Of a DNA stretch of 64,000 bases, positions 27,776 to 36,785 are shown piece by piece. The translations under genes were made by a program, and so were the position numbers. The notes under the pieces were generated by a model. That model was not told where the DNA came from. It was given only the letters and a program-made list of their open reading frames with translations, and ran no database searches. Source of the DNA: Nocardia stercoris. Its GTDB lineage: Bacteria; Actinomycetota; Actinomycetes; Mycobacteriales; Mycobacteriaceae. Numbering within the stretch: position 1 is the first letter of the stretch; each line of letters begins with the position of its first letter. The stretch covers positions 124,001 through 188,000 of the forward strand of contig NZ_RFFH01000003.1 of NCBI RefSeq assembly GCF_003696265.1, written 5' to 3'.

Positions 27776-30310
27776 ATGTCGAAACCGTGGCTCGGTCTCC
27801 GCACCCGCATTGTGGCCATCGCACTCGTGCCCAGCATCTCGCTGGTGACCCTCGGTGGTGTCGGGACCGCATATTTGGTGTACCGGGCCCGAGACGCAAA
27901 GGATTTCCAGAACGCGCTGTCCGCGGGCAGCGGCCCGACCGCCGCTATTCTGGCCGCCGTCGAACGCGAACGCATGGCGTCCATGTGGTCGCTGGCCGGT
28001 GAGCCACCGGACCAGACCGCGCTGCCCGGCGCGCGCGCCCAGGTGGACTCCGCGACCGTGGCCGTCATGAAGATGGTGGACGACTTCCACAAGCTTCCCG
28101 GCTACAGCCTGCCCGCCGAGACCCCCAACAGCAACGCGCAGACCGCCGCCACCAAGGCCGCGCTCGACAAGCTGCGCATGGCCATCGACGCCCAGATGAT
28201 CCCGCCCACCGACACCGACGCGGCGTTCACCCAGATGCTCGGGTCGATGACCGTGGCGCTGCAGGTCATGGCGAAGGTCGCGCCGACCGGCAGCATCGCC
28301 CTGGACCTGGGTGGCGCGCTGGTGACCCTGCAGGCACTCGAGGGCCTGACCCGCAGTGGCGGCTGGGCCGCCGTCGCGCTCGACGGCCCCGGCCTGACCC
28401 CCGAACAGGCCACCATCTACCGCAACCTGGTCGGGTCCTACCATTCGACGCTGCAGGAGCTGGCCACCGGTGATCCGAAGTCGGAGACGGTGAAGCGGGC
28501 GCAGGCCATGCTGGCCGACCCGGCGCTGCAGCGCATCAGCGCGCTCGAGGACTACATCATCCGGCCGCCGGAGCCGGCCAAGCCCGGCGGCGCGGTGCCC
28601 GCTGCGCCGATGACACTCAACGCGTACCGCGGCGACGTCGAGAAACTCGCCATGGACATGCTGCAACTGTGGACCCTGCAGCAGAAGCAGGCCGCCGACG
28701 AGGCCATCGCGCTCACCGATCACCAGAATGCCAACGCGGAGAAGGCGGTCGGGCTCGCCTTCGGCGCCTCGGTTCTGGTGTTCCTGGTGTCGCTGTACCT
28801 GGCCGACCGGCTGGCCCGCCGCCTCAAGCGGCTGCGCTCGGAGACGATCGCGCTCGCCGACGAGCGGCTCCCGGATCTGCTCGGCCGGCTCGGCGCGGGC
28901 GAGCAGATCGACCCCACCGAGATCGAGGCCGGCCACCTGGACTTCGGCTCCGACGAGATCGGCTCGGTCGCAGCGGCTTTCAACCAGGCGTTCAATGCCG
29001 CGGTCAAGGGTGCCGTCACCGAGGCCCGCACCCGCGAGGGCGTGCAGGCGGTGTTCCTCAATCTCGCGCACCGCAGTCAGCTCGTCGTGCACCGGCAGCT
29101 GGAGATCCTGGACGAGGCCGAGGCCCGCCAGGAGGACCCGCAGCTGCTGGAGATGCTGTTCCGGCTCGACCACCTCGCCACCCGCGAGCGCCGCAACGCC
29201 GAGAACCTCACCATCCTCGGTGGTGGCCGGCCGGGCCGGCAGTGGCGGCGCCCGGTGCCGCTGGTCGAGCTGGTCCGCAGTGCGGTCGGCGAGACCCTGG
29301 ACTACGCGCAGGTGCGCACCGGCCGGATGCCGCAGCTGTTCGTGGTCGGCGCGGTCGTCACCGACCTCGTGCACCTGCTCGCCGAACTGGTCGACAACGC
29401 CACCGCGTTCTCCCCGCCCGACTCCCGGGTGGACGTGAACGCCAATGTCGTCGGGCGCGGCCTGGTCATCGAGATCTCCGACCAGGGTGTCGGTATGGAG
29501 CCCGAGGACCGCGAGCGCCGCAACGAGCTGCTGCGCAACCCGCCGCCGATCGGGGTCGCCTCGCTCACCGCCGACTCCCGCCTGGGCCTGTTCGTGGTGG
29601 CGCAGCTGGGTTCCCAGCACGGAATCTCGGTGCGGCTCACCGAGTCCGACTACGGCGGGATCAAGGCCATCGTGCTGATCCCCACCTCGCTCGTGGTCAG
29701 CGAGGCGGCCGACGCCGACCACCTCCGGGACCGGACCGCGATCGGCCGCCCCGAACTCGACCGGGCGCCCGCGCACGCCGCCGAGCCGGCCGCACTCCCG
29801 ATCATCACGGCCGAAATCGTCACCGGCGCAACGGAAACGGAGTCCACGGTGGCCGTCGCGCCGCCGGCGCCGATCTCGTACCCCGAGCCGACACCGGCAC
29901 CGCAGCAGGCACCGATCGCGGAGCCCGCCTCCTTCCAGCAGCCGACCTCCTACCCGCAGCAGGCGCCCTTCGCCGAGCCGGACCCGTACCCGTCGCAGCC
30001 GCAGTTCCGGCCGCAGGCCCCGCTGCGCGAGTCCTACGAGGCGCCGGCCACTCCCGGCCCGGTGGACGTGCCGGGACGCCCGCCGCTGCCGCGGCGCCGG
30101 CGTCAGGCCAGCATCTCCCCCGAACTGACGCATCGCCCGGCCGACGGGCCTGCGGTGCAGCGGCCCCGGTCGGCGGACCAAGCGCGAGACCTGATGTCCG
30201 CCATCGAGAACGGCACCCGGCAGGGCCGCCGGGCCGTACCCGACGAGACCGTCACGACGACAGCGCACCGTTTCCGGGCGCAGGAACAGGAAGGCAGCGG
30301 TGACTTCTAA
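27776..30310 (+). CDS. Conservon sensor histidine kinase-like protein (CvnA type)
   Basis: An 844-residue membrane sensor. One transmembrane helix lies near residues 12-34, then an extracellular nitrate/nitrite-sensing (NIT)-like helical domain (about 50-285), a second helix near 330-350, and a HAMP-like linker. The ATPase domain has N-box E-L-V-D-N-A-T-A-F-S-P and G-box D-Q-G-V-G-M. No clear H-box phospho-acceptor is obvious, as usual in this family. The last 180 residues are Pro/Gln/Ala-rich and probably disordered. ATG 27776 follows an in-frame GTG. It overlaps the roadblock gene by 11 bases. Confidence 0.9.
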   Translation: MSKPWLGLRTRIVAIALVPSISLVTLGGVGTAYLVYRARDAKDFQNALSAGSGPTAAILAAVERERMASMWSLAGEPPDQTALPGARAQVDSATVAVMKMVDDFHKLPGYSLPAETPNSNAQTAATKAALDKLRMAIDAQMIPPTDTDAAFTQMLGSMTVALQVMAKVAPTGSIALDLGGALVTLQALEGLTRSGGWAAVALDGPGLTPEQATIYRNLVGSYHSTLQELATGDPKSETVKRAQAMLADPALQRISALEDYIIRPPEPAKPGGAVPAAPMTLNAYRGDVEKLAMDMLQLWTLQQKQAADEAIALTDHQNANAEKAVGLAFGASVLVFLVSLYLADRLARRLKRLRSETIALADERLPDLLGRLGAGEQIDPTEIEAGHLDFGSDEIGSVAAAFNQAFNAAVKGAVTEARTREGVQAVFLNLAHRSQLVVHRQLEILDEAEARQEDPQLLEMLFRLDHLATRERRNAENLTILGGGRPGRQWRRPVPLVELVRSAVGETLDYAQVRTGRMPQLFVVGAVVTDLVHLLAELVDNATAFSPPDSRVDVNANVVGRGLVIEISDQGVGMEPEDRERRNELLRNPPPIGVASLTADSRLGLFVVAQLGSQHGISVRLTESDYGGIKAIVLIPTSLVVSEAADADHLRDRTAIGRPELDRAPAHAAEPAALPIITAEIVTGATETESTVAVAPPAPISYPEPTPAPQQAPIAEPASFQQPTSYPQQAPFAEPDPYPSQPQFRPQAPLRESYEAPATPGPVDVPGRPPLPRRRRQASISPELTHRPADGPAVQRPRSADQARDLMSAIENGTRQGRRAVPDETVTTTAHRFRAQEQEGSGDF

Positions 30311-30725
30311 CTCCGCAGGTGATCTGGGTTGGCTGCTCGACGAACTGGTCGACCGGCTGGCCGGAGTGCGCTACGCAGTGGTGCACTCGACCGACGGGCT
30401 GCTCTTGGGCCGGTCCTCGACCATGGTCCGGGAGGACGCCGAGCATTTCGGTGCGATGTCGGCCACCCTGTACGGTCTGGCGCGCAGTGCCGGCACCCGG
30501 TTCGACGGTGGCGGTGTCCGGCAGGCGGTCATCGAGCTCGACCGGGCGGTGCTGTTCGTGACCGCGGCCGGTGAGAACGCCTGTATCGCGTTGCAGGCCA
30601 CCGACGACGCGAACCTGGGCATGGTGGCCTACGAGATGAATCTGACCGTGCAGCGGATCGGCAGCCTGCTGACCACCTATCCCCGTACCGGACTGGTAGA
30701 CCAGGCCGGTCGCCACTCGTCATGA
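30300..30725 (+). CDS. Conservon roadblock/LC7-domain protein (CvnB type)
   Basis: A 141-residue protein with one roadblock/LC7 domain: L-L-D-E-L-V-D-R-L-A-G-V-R-Y-A-V-V-H-S-T-D-G-L-L at the N-terminus. Such proteins bind small GTPases, often as regulators of the GTPase encoded downstream. It starts with GTG inside the kinase gene and ends overlapping the DUF742 gene (ATGA), so all four genes are coupled. Confidence 0.92.
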   Translation: MTSNSAGDLGWLLDELVDRLAGVRYAVVHSTDGLLLGRSSTMVREDAEHFGAMSATLYGLARSAGTRFDGGGVRQAVIELDRAVLFVTAAGENACIALQATDDANLGMVAYEMNLTVQRIGSLLTTYPRTGLVDQAGRHSS

Positions 30726-31090
30726 CCGGGCGCGGTCAGTGGTTCGACGACGAGGCGGGCCCACTGGTCCGTCCCTACACGGTGACCCGTGGGCGCACCG
30801 TGGGGGCGGGCCAGGACCTCGACATCCTCACCCTGGTCGCAACAGTGGTGCCCGGACCCCGGCTGCGGCGAACCGAACCGGAATATCCCGAAATCCTGCG
30901 GCTCTGCCGGGAGCCGCAGTCGGTGGCCGAGGTCTCGGCCAAATTGACACTGCCGCTGGCGGTGTCCAAGATCCTGGTCGGTGACCTCATCGCTGACGGG
31001 CTGCTGCGGTTCCGAGCGCCCGCGGCCGACGTCGACACCGGCGACCTGACCGTGTTGCGAGCAGTGCTCGACGGAATCCGAAAGCTGTAG
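30722..31090 (+). CDS. Conservon DUF742 protein (CvnC type)
   Basis: A 122-residue DUF742 protein. It opens with W-F-D-D-E-A-G-P-L-V-R-P-Y-T-V-T-R-G-R-T, the usual start of the family, and has a winged-helix-like centre (P-Q-S-V-A-E-V-S-A-K-L-T-L-P-L-A-V-S-K). The molecular role is unknown; membrane-associated complex formation with the other conservon proteins has been proposed for Streptomyces. It precedes the GTPase by seven bases. Confidence 0.92.
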   Translation: MTGRGQWFDDEAGPLVRPYTVTRGRTVGAGQDLDILTLVATVVPGPRLRRTEPEYPEILRLCREPQSVAEVSAKLTLPLAVSKILVGDLIADGLLRFRAPAADVDTGDLTVLRAVLDGIRKL

Positions 31091-31097
31091 GAACACC

Positions 31098-31679
31098 GTG
31101 CCCCAAACCAATCCAGACCTCGGCCTCGCCGCTTCGGTGAAGGTCCTCATCGCCGGCGGGTTCGGTGTCGGCAAGACGACGATGGTGGCGTCGATCAGTG
31201 AGGTCGCGCCGCTGCGCACCGAGGAGATGATCACCGAGCTGTCCGCCGGTGTCGACGACCTGTCGGGCGTGGAGAGCAAGCGCACCACGACCGTCGCGCT
31301 GGACTTCGGCCGCATCACCATCGACGACAAGCTGGTGCTCTACCTGTTCGGTACCCCGGGCCAGGACCGATTCTGGTTCCTGTGGGACGAATTGGCGCGT
31401 GGCGCGCTGGGCGCGGTGGTCATCGCCGACACCCGCCGCCTCGAATCCTCTTTCGCCGCCATCGATTTCTTCGAGCGGCGCGGGCTCAGCTTCACCGTCG
31501 CGGTGAACTGCTTCGAGGGTGCCCCGCGCTACACGCCCGAAGAGGTGCGTGAAGCGCTCGACCTGCCGGGCGAGCAGCCGGTCATGCTGTGCGACGCCCG
31601 CGACCGCAACTCCTGCAAAGCGGTGCTGACCACGCTCATCGAGCACCTGATCAACCGCTCGCAGGCCATGTCGAACTGA
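31098..31679 (+). CDS. Conservon ATP/GTP-binding protein (CvnD type)
   Basis: A 193-residue small GTPase of the bacterial conservon family. It has P-loop G-G-F-G-V-G-K-T-T (about residues 20-28) and switch II as F-G-T-P-G-Q-D-R-F. The usual N-K-x-D base-recognition motif is replaced by N-C-F-E, which is common in this family. GTG 31098 has AGGAAC upstream. It is the last gene of the operon and is followed by a large hairpin. Conservons act like eukaryotic G-protein switches; the signal here is unknown. Confidence 0.92.
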   Translation: MPQTNPDLGLAASVKVLIAGGFGVGKTTMVASISEVAPLRTEEMITELSAGVDDLSGVESKRTTTVALDFGRITIDDKLVLYLFGTPGQDRFWFLWDELARGALGAVVIADTRRLESSFAAIDFFERRGLSFTVAVNCFEGAPRYTPEEVREALDLPGEQPVMLCDARDRNSCKAVLTTLIEHLINRSQAMSN

Positions 31680-31694
31680 CTGCGGCACACCGTT

Positions 31695-31726
31695 GTTCGG
31701 GGGTCTCCGGCCGGAGACCCCCGAAC
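31695..31726. terminator. Bidirectional terminator between conservon and mtnC
   Basis: A 32-bp perfect palindrome: GTTCGGGGGTCTCCGG followed directly by its reverse complement. It lies between the convergent GTPase and mtnC genes. Confidence 0.75.
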
Positions 31727-31728
31727 GG

Positions 31729-32427
31729 TCAGTGGCTCAGGTCGGCGAGTTCGGTGAACGTCGTGACCCACCGGTGCGGTTCGCGGGGCAGATTCGGTTC
31801 GCCGGGCCGGGTCACCCCGACCACCTGCCAGCCCGCCGCCACCGCGGCGTCCAGTTCGTCGGCCTGGTCGGACAGGAACACGATCTCGCCCGCGGGCACC
31901 CCGACGGCCGCCGCGATCGCCTGGTACGAGGCGATGTCGCGTTTCGGTCCGGCGTTAGTCAGGTCGAACCAGCCGCTGATCAGGTTGGACAGCTTGCCGT
32001 CTCGGGCAAAGGTGAACCAATCCTGTTGGTTGCGAATCGATCCCGAGGAATACACGTACAGGGTGCGGCCCGCCGCGTGCCAGGCCGTCAGCGCCGGCGG
32101 CACGTCGGGGAAGAACTCGCCGTACAGGTCGCCGGAGCGGAAACCCTCCGCGCAGATATAGCCCTGCGCGGTCTTCAGCGGCTCCGCCTTCACGTCGGCG
32201 TTCAGCCAGCCGCGCATGATCTCGACGACCTCGTCGAGGTCGGCGTCGGGCCGATCCGCCAGCTCGCGCACCCCGGCGACGACCTCGTCGGCCACGCCGC
32301 CGGCGTTTTCGGCCAGCCATTCCGGCAGCCGCTGCCGGGTGTAACCGTACAGCTCACCGCGTACCGCATCGGTCGGGCTGGTCGTGCCCTCGATGTCGAC
32401 GACGATCGCCGAGACCACTGCGCTCAT
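31729..32427 (-). CDS. mtnC: Acireductone synthase (enolase-phosphatase E1)
   Basis: A HAD-family enzyme of 232 residues in the methionine salvage pathway. It enolises and dephosphorylates 2,3-diketo-5-methylthiopentyl-1-phosphate to acireductone. The nucleophile region is V-V-D-I-E-G-T-T-S-P (about residues 9-18), with Y-S-S-G-S at about 125 and a C-terminal F-L-S-D-Q-A-D-E-L metal motif. Its start overlaps the stop of mtnD by four bases, so it is the last gene of the mtnAB-mtnD-mtnC operon. Confidence 0.95.
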   Translation of the reverse strand: MSAVVSAIVVDIEGTTSPTDAVRGELYGYTRQRLPEWLAENAGGVADEVVAGVRELADRPDADLDEVVEIMRGWLNADVKAEPLKTAQGYICAEGFRSGDLYGEFFPDVPPALTAWHAAGRTLYVYSSGSIRNQQDWFTFARDGKLSNLISGWFDLTNAGPKRDIASYQAIAAAVGVPAGEIVFLSDQADELDAAVAAGWQVVGVTRPGEPNLPREPHRWVTTFTELADLSH

Positions 32428-33002
32428 GAAGTCACCACCAATTCGTCCAGAGTCGGGAACCGCTCACCGATGGTGTTGCCGGAGAAGTCGCCGATCCAGC
32501 CGTCCTCCTCCTCGAAGAACCGCACCGCGACGAACTCCGGCTCGGTTCCCATATCGAACCAGTGCAGGGTCCCCGCCGGGACCGAGACCAGATCGCCTGC
32601 CTCGCAGACGGTTGCGAGGACCTCGTCGCCGAGGTGCAGGTAGAAGCAGCCGCGCCCGGCGGCGAAGAAGCGCACCTCGTCCTCGGCGTGCCGGTGCTCG
32701 GCGAGGAACTTGCCGCGCGCCCCGGCTGCCTTGGCCGGCCATTCCGGATCGGCGGCGTCGGGGTGGATGCGGGCCAGGTCGATGAACTTGAACCGGCCGT
32801 CGGCGTTCAATTCCTCTATGCGCCCGGCATATTCGGCCAGGATGTCGTCGGTGGCCGTGGTCGCGTCCAGCGTCTCGAGGATCGGCCAGCGGTCGAAATC
32901 GACTCCGCGCCGGTTCAATTCGGCCGCGATGACCGCCGGGTCGGAGGTCCGCAACCGTATGTCGGTGGCGTCGCTGTCGGCCATGATCTGCAACAGGGTC
33001 AT
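32424..33002 (-). CDS. mtnD: Acireductone dioxygenase
   Basis: A cupin-fold ARD of 192 residues. It opens acireductone with O2 to give 2-keto-4-methylthiobutyrate (with Fe) or methylthiopropionate, formate and CO (with Ni). Metal ligands are in E-H-R-H-A-E-D-E-V-R-F-F (about residues 98-109), with a distal His in G-T-L-H-W-F. ATG 33002 is preferred to longer frames because it overlaps the mtnAB stop as ATGA and matches the family start. It is translationally coupled on both sides. Confidence 0.94.
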   Translation of the reverse strand: MTLLQIMADSDATDIRLRTSDPAVIAAELNRRGVDFDRWPILETLDATTATDDILAEYAGRIEELNADGRFKFIDLARIHPDAADPEWPAKAAGARGKFLAEHRHAEDEVRFFAAGRGCFYLHLGDEVLATVCEAGDLVSVPAGTLHWFDMGTEPEFVAVRFFEEEDGWIGDFSGNTIGERFPTLDELVVTS

Positions 33003-34645
33003 TTCGGCTGCTCCTGAGAACTCTGTGGTGTCCGGTCCGGGTGACGGTCGGTCCCCGGTGTGCCCGGGTCGATCTCGCGCCGGCCGGTCAGGTGGGCCAG
33101 GCGGCTCATCGCCTCCAGGCACTCGGCGCGATCGCGGGCCTGTTCCAGGCTCGCGCCCCACGTGGTGATGCCGTGGCCGGCGATGAACAGCGCCGGCGGG
33201 CTGTCCGGGTGCTCGATCAGGTGACGCTCGATGTCGGCGCCGATCCGGGCGACCTCAGCATGATTGGCGAAGACCGGAATGTCGACGGTTTCGGTCGCGC
33301 CGAGTCCCTTGATGAGCTCGTATCCGGTGAACCGCAGGCGATCCGGCGCGCCGACCGACAGCGCGGTCGCGTACGGCGGGTGGACGTGCACGACCGCGGC
33401 GGCGTCGGTGGCCCGGTACACCGCGGTGTGAATCGTGGTCTCCGCGGACGGTTTCCGGCTGCCGGACACCTTCGCCGAGTCCGCGACGTTCACGGTCACC
33501 ATGTCCGCGGCGGTCAATTCGCCCTTGGACAGGCCGCTTCCGGTGACCACGGCGCGTTCGCCGGCCCGGACCGAGATGTTGCCGGCGGTGCCGGGCATCC
33601 AGTCCCGGTCGTACAGGCCGCGGGCCGTGGCCGCGATCGCCGCGCCCGCGGCGGCGGTGAGCACGGTGCCGTAGCGGATGCCGTCCTCGGTGACCACGGC
33701 GGTCACCAGTTCCGGCGGGGTGACGTCGAAGGCGGGGTTGAAGACCGCGGTGCCGGCCGGTGCGGTCGCGACGCCGCCGACGTGGGTGATCTCGTGCGCG
33801 GACCGTTCCTCGACCACGATCTCGGCGCCGGTCGCGGTCGCCGGATCCAGCGTGGACTCCGGCGCCACCACGATGAACGGGATGCCGTGGGCGCGGGCCG
33901 CGAGGGCCAGCGGGTAGGTGCCGATCTTGTTGGCGACCGAGCCGTCGGCGGTGATCCGGTCCGCGCCGACCAGGACCGCGTCGACCTGGCCGGTGGCCAT
34001 CGCCCAGGCCGCGGCCGAGTCGATGGTCAGCCGGTGCGGGATACCGGCCTCGGCCAGTTCCCACGCGGTGAGGCGGGCGCCCTGCAGCAGCGGGCGGGTC
34101 TCGTCGACCAGCACCGACTCGAGGACATCGCGGGCGTGGAGTTCGCGCAGGGCGCCGATCGCGGTGCCGTGGGCGGTGGTGGCCAGGCGGCCGGTGTTGC
34201 AGTGGGTGAGCACCCGCAGCGGGCGGCCCGGGACCAGTTCCTGGACCAGGTCGGCGGCGCGCGCGGCGGCGGCCCGGTTGACCCGGCCGTCCTCGGCCAG
34301 CAGCTCGAGTGCCGCCGCGAGCACGGCCTCGGCGCCCTCGGGGAGGCGGGCCAGCACGCGCTGCACCGCCCAGGCCAGGTTCACCGCGGTGGGCCGGGCG
34401 GCGACGATGCGCTGCGCCTCGGCCGTCACCTCCTCGATATCACCGCCGAACTTCTGCGCCGCGAGCACGACCCCGAACGCGCCGGCCACGCCGATCGCGG
34501 GCGCGCCGCGGACGGCGAGCGTCGAGATCGCGTCGATGACCTGGTCCACGGTCGTGATCCGCAGTTCCCGCAGCTCGTGCGGCAGCCCGCGTTGATCGAT
34601 GGTGACCAGTGCACCGTCTTCCCACGCGATCGAACTCTCACTCAA
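32999..34645 (-). CDS. mtnAB: Fused MtnA-MtnB: methylthioribose-1-P isomerase / methylthioribulose-1-P dehydratase
   Basis: A 548-residue fusion of two consecutive methionine salvage steps. Residues about 5-325 are MtnA: R-G-A-P-A-I-G-V-A-G-A, T-H-C-N-T-G with catalytic Cys, and G-A-D-R-I-T-A-D-G with catalytic Asp. Residues about 335-530 are MtnB, a class II aldolase fold with zinc ligands in H-V-H-P-P and A-G-H-G-I-T-T-W-G. The start is a TTG at 34645 with GGAG eight bases upstream; no in-frame ATG or GTG fits. The MtnA and MtnB domains are separately encoded in most bacteria. The tail is Pro/Gln-rich. Confidence 0.92.
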   Translation of the reverse strand: MSESSIAWEDGALVTIDQRGLPHELRELRITTVDQVIDAISTLAVRGAPAIGVAGAFGVVLAAQKFGGDIEEVTAEAQRIVAARPTAVNLAWAVQRVLARLPEGAEAVLAAALELLAEDGRVNRAAAARAADLVQELVPGRPLRVLTHCNTGRLATTAHGTAIGALRELHARDVLESVLVDETRPLLQGARLTAWELAEAGIPHRLTIDSAAAWAMATGQVDAVLVGADRITADGSVANKIGTYPLALAARAHGIPFIVVAPESTLDPATATGAEIVVEERSAHEITHVGGVATAPAGTAVFNPAFDVTPPELVTAVVTEDGIRYGTVLTAAAGAAIAATARGLYDRDWMPGTAGNISVRAGERAVVTGSGLSKGELTAADMVTVNVADSAKVSGSRKPSAETTIHTAVYRATDAAAVVHVHPPYATALSVGAPDRLRFTGYELIKGLGATETVDIPVFANHAEVARIGADIERHLIEHPDSPPALFIAGHGITTWGASLEQARDRAECLEAMSRLAHLTGRREIDPGTPGTDRHPDRTPQSSQEQPK

Positions 34646-34852
34646 TCCGCCGTCTCCACCTTCCGCTCGCGCATCTCTCGCCGGTCGGTCGATCCGGCGG
34701 ATTCGGGCATTTCGGATCAACGGTAGCGAACGCGGCGCGCGGCGCCCGGCTGTGGTTCCCCGGAGCGCCGTCTGTGTCACCGGCGGCGGCGCGGTGTCCG
34801 AGTTGCGGCATTGGTTTGACTGGTGAGGGTCGGTCGCGGTATCCAGTGACGC

Positions 34853-36094
34853 ATGACTGTTTCGAATACCGCGACCGGCCGCGATGTCGTCGTGACGGCA
34901 ATGGTCGCGACCACCTCGCTGGCGCCCGAGCTGGACGCCACCTGGTCGGCGCTCGTGGACGGCGCCAGCGGTATTCGGGCCCTCGACGACGATTTCCTCA
35001 CCGAGTACGATCTGCCGGTCCGGATCGGTGGCCGGCTGGTCGAACACCCCAGCGTGCATCTGACCCGGATCGAGCAGCGCCGGCACTCGTATGTGCAGCA
35101 GCTGGCGTTGGTGCTGGGCCGGCAGGTGTGGGCCAAGGCGGGTACGCCCGGGGTCGACCCGGAGCGGCTGGCGGTCAGTATCGGCACCGGGCTCGGCGGC
35201 GGTGACGCCTTCATCTCCGCGATCGACGCCATCCGCGCGGGCGGGTATCGCAAGGTCGCCCCGCTGACCGTGCCGATGGTGATGCCGAACGGCCCGGCCG
35301 CGCGGGTCGGGCTGGAGGTCGGCGCCCGCGGTGGTGTCTTCGCCCCGACCTCGGCGTGCGCGTCGGGTGCGGAGGCGATCGCGCACGCGTGGCGGCTGAT
35401 CGCGACCGGTGAGGCCGATGTGGTGGTCGCCGGTGGTGTGGAGAGCTACATCGAGGCGCTGCAGCTGTCCAGCTTCGCCATGCTGCGCGCTCTGAGCACC
35501 CGCAACGACGACCCGGCGGGCGCCTCCCGGCCGTTCGACCGCAGCCGTGACGGTTTCGTCTTCGGCGAGGCGGGCGCGCTGCTGGTGCTGGAGTCGGCGG
35601 AGTTCGCGGCCGCGCGCGGCGCGGCCGTGCACGGCCGGGTCCTGGGCGCCGGCATCACCTCCGACGGCTATCACCTCACCGGCACCGACCCGGAGGGCGC
35701 CGGTTCGGCGCGGGCGATGCGGAAGGCGATCGCGACGGCGGGTCTGGTGCCGGCCGATATCGAGCACGTCAACGCGCACGCGACGGCGACCCCGGTCGGC
35801 GACGTCTCCGAGGCCCGCGCGATCACCTCGGTGGTCCCGCACGCGAGCGTGTACGCGCCGAAGTCGGCACTGGGGCACTCGGTGGGGGCGGTCGGCGCCC
35901 TGGAGGCGATCCTGACACTGTGCACGCTGCGCGACGGAATCGTCCCGCCCACCTTGAATTTCAGTGAGCCCGACGAGGGTGTCGAGCTCGACATCGTGCA
36001 CGGCGAGGCGCGCAAGCAGGCGATGAGCTACGCGCTGACCAACTCGTTCGGTTTCGGCGGGCACAACGTGACCCTCGCGCTGGGCCGCGCCTGA
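34853..36094 (+). CDS. Beta-ketoacyl-ACP synthase (FabF/KasA-like)
   Basis: A 413-residue type II ketosynthase that condenses malonyl-ACP with an acyl chain. The catalytic triad is clear: Cys169 in T-S-A-C-A-S-G-A-E-A, His in V-N-A-H-A-T-A-T-P-V-G-D, and His in K-S-A-L-G-H-S-V-G-A-V-G. The conserved N-S-F-G-F-G-G-H-N end is present. KasA/KasB-like enzymes elongate mycolic acid precursors. Because it stands alone and not in a fas-II operon, I do not assign KasA or KasB. It is divergent from mtnAB across 207 bases in which I see no clear operator. Confidence 0.9.
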   Translation: MTVSNTATGRDVVVTAMVATTSLAPELDATWSALVDGASGIRALDDDFLTEYDLPVRIGGRLVEHPSVHLTRIEQRRHSYVQQLALVLGRQVWAKAGTPGVDPERLAVSIGTGLGGGDAFISAIDAIRAGGYRKVAPLTVPMVMPNGPAARVGLEVGARGGVFAPTSACASGAEAIAHAWRLIATGEADVVVAGGVESYIEALQLSSFAMLRALSTRNDDPAGASRPFDRSRDGFVFGEAGALLVLESAEFAAARGAAVHGRVLGAGITSDGYHLTGTDPEGAGSARAMRKAIATAGLVPADIEHVNAHATATPVGDVSEARAITSVVPHASVYAPKSALGHSVGAVGALEAILTLCTLRDGIVPPTLNFSEPDEGVELDIVHGEARKQAMSYALTNSFGFGGHNVTLALGRA

Positions 36095-36229
36095 TCCTCG
36101 AGCGTTGTCCCCACTGGGGACAACCCGACTCGAATCCGTCCGTGCCCCTTCCCGTTTCGGGTGTTATGGGCGACTCGGGACGGGGGTGGAACGAGTGTTG
36201 TTCACGTCCGGCGGCCGCCGATTGTGAAT

Positions 36230-36259
36230 GGAACGCGTTCCTGTGGAGGAACGCGTTCC
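36230..36259. promoter_or_regulatory. Tandem identical 12-bp palindromes
   Basis: GGAACGCGTTCC occurs twice, at 36230-36241 and 36248-36259, with centres 18 bp apart. A weaker GAAC-N7-GTTC lies upstream at 36189-36203. They sit 70-100 bases before the SRPBCC gene and resemble paired TetR/MarR-type operator sites. The regulator is unknown. Confidence 0.55.
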
Positions 36260-36328
36260 GCCTGGGGAATTCGCGGGTGATCCGGGGTCTCGCTGCGGCG
36301 GGCTCCGACCGACCGGTACGGTGCGGAA

Positions 36329-36769
36329 ATGGCCTTCGTTCTCGACCACTCGGTCCACATCGACGCGCCCGCACAGACCGTGTGGGACGTCCTCACCGAC
36401 TTCGCCGCCTACGCCGAATGGAACCCGTTCTGCCTGTCCTGTGAAGCCACCCTGGCGCCCGGCGCCCCGATCGACATGACCGTGAAGCTGATCGCGGGAC
36501 GTGAAGTGCGGCAGCGGGAATGGATCCACACCGTCAACCCGGGTACCGGTTTCGGGTACAGCATGAAGCCGTATCCCGCGGGCGCGCTGCGCAGTCTGCG
36601 CACCCACACGATCACCCCGCAGGGCGACGGTTCCTGCCGCTACGATTCGCACTTCGAGATCGACGGTTGGCTGCGGCCGGTGGTCACCTCGATCATGGGC
36701 CCGGCGCTGCGCAGCGGCTTCGCGGCCATGACCGCCGCCGTGAAAGACCGTGCCGAGCAGCGCATGTGA
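36329..36769 (+). CDS. SRPBCC-family (START-like) protein
   Basis: A 146-residue protein with the SRPBCC/polyketide cyclase-like fold. It opens V-H-I-D-A-P-A-Q-T-V-W-D-V-L-T-D-F and then Y-A-E-W-N-P-F, and ends in a long C-terminal helix. This fold binds hydrophobic ligands in a deep pocket; the ligand is unknown. Two identical palindromes upstream suggest a dedicated regulator. It is convergent with the flavin oxidoreductase gene across a strong hairpin. Confidence 0.87.
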   Translation: MAFVLDHSVHIDAPAQTVWDVLTDFAAYAEWNPFCLSCEATLAPGAPIDMTVKLIAGREVRQREWIHTVNPGTGFGYSMKPYPAGALRSLRTHTITPQGDGSCRYDSHFEIDGWLRPVVTSIMGPALRSGFAAMTAAVKDRAEQRM

Positions 36770-36785
36770 ACATCCAGTGACTCAC

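Noticed and set aside
28669..30303. 544-codon plus-strand frame in another phase of the conservon kinase
   Set aside because: The kinase frame has N-box and G-box motifs; this one is Arg/Pro-rich low complexity.
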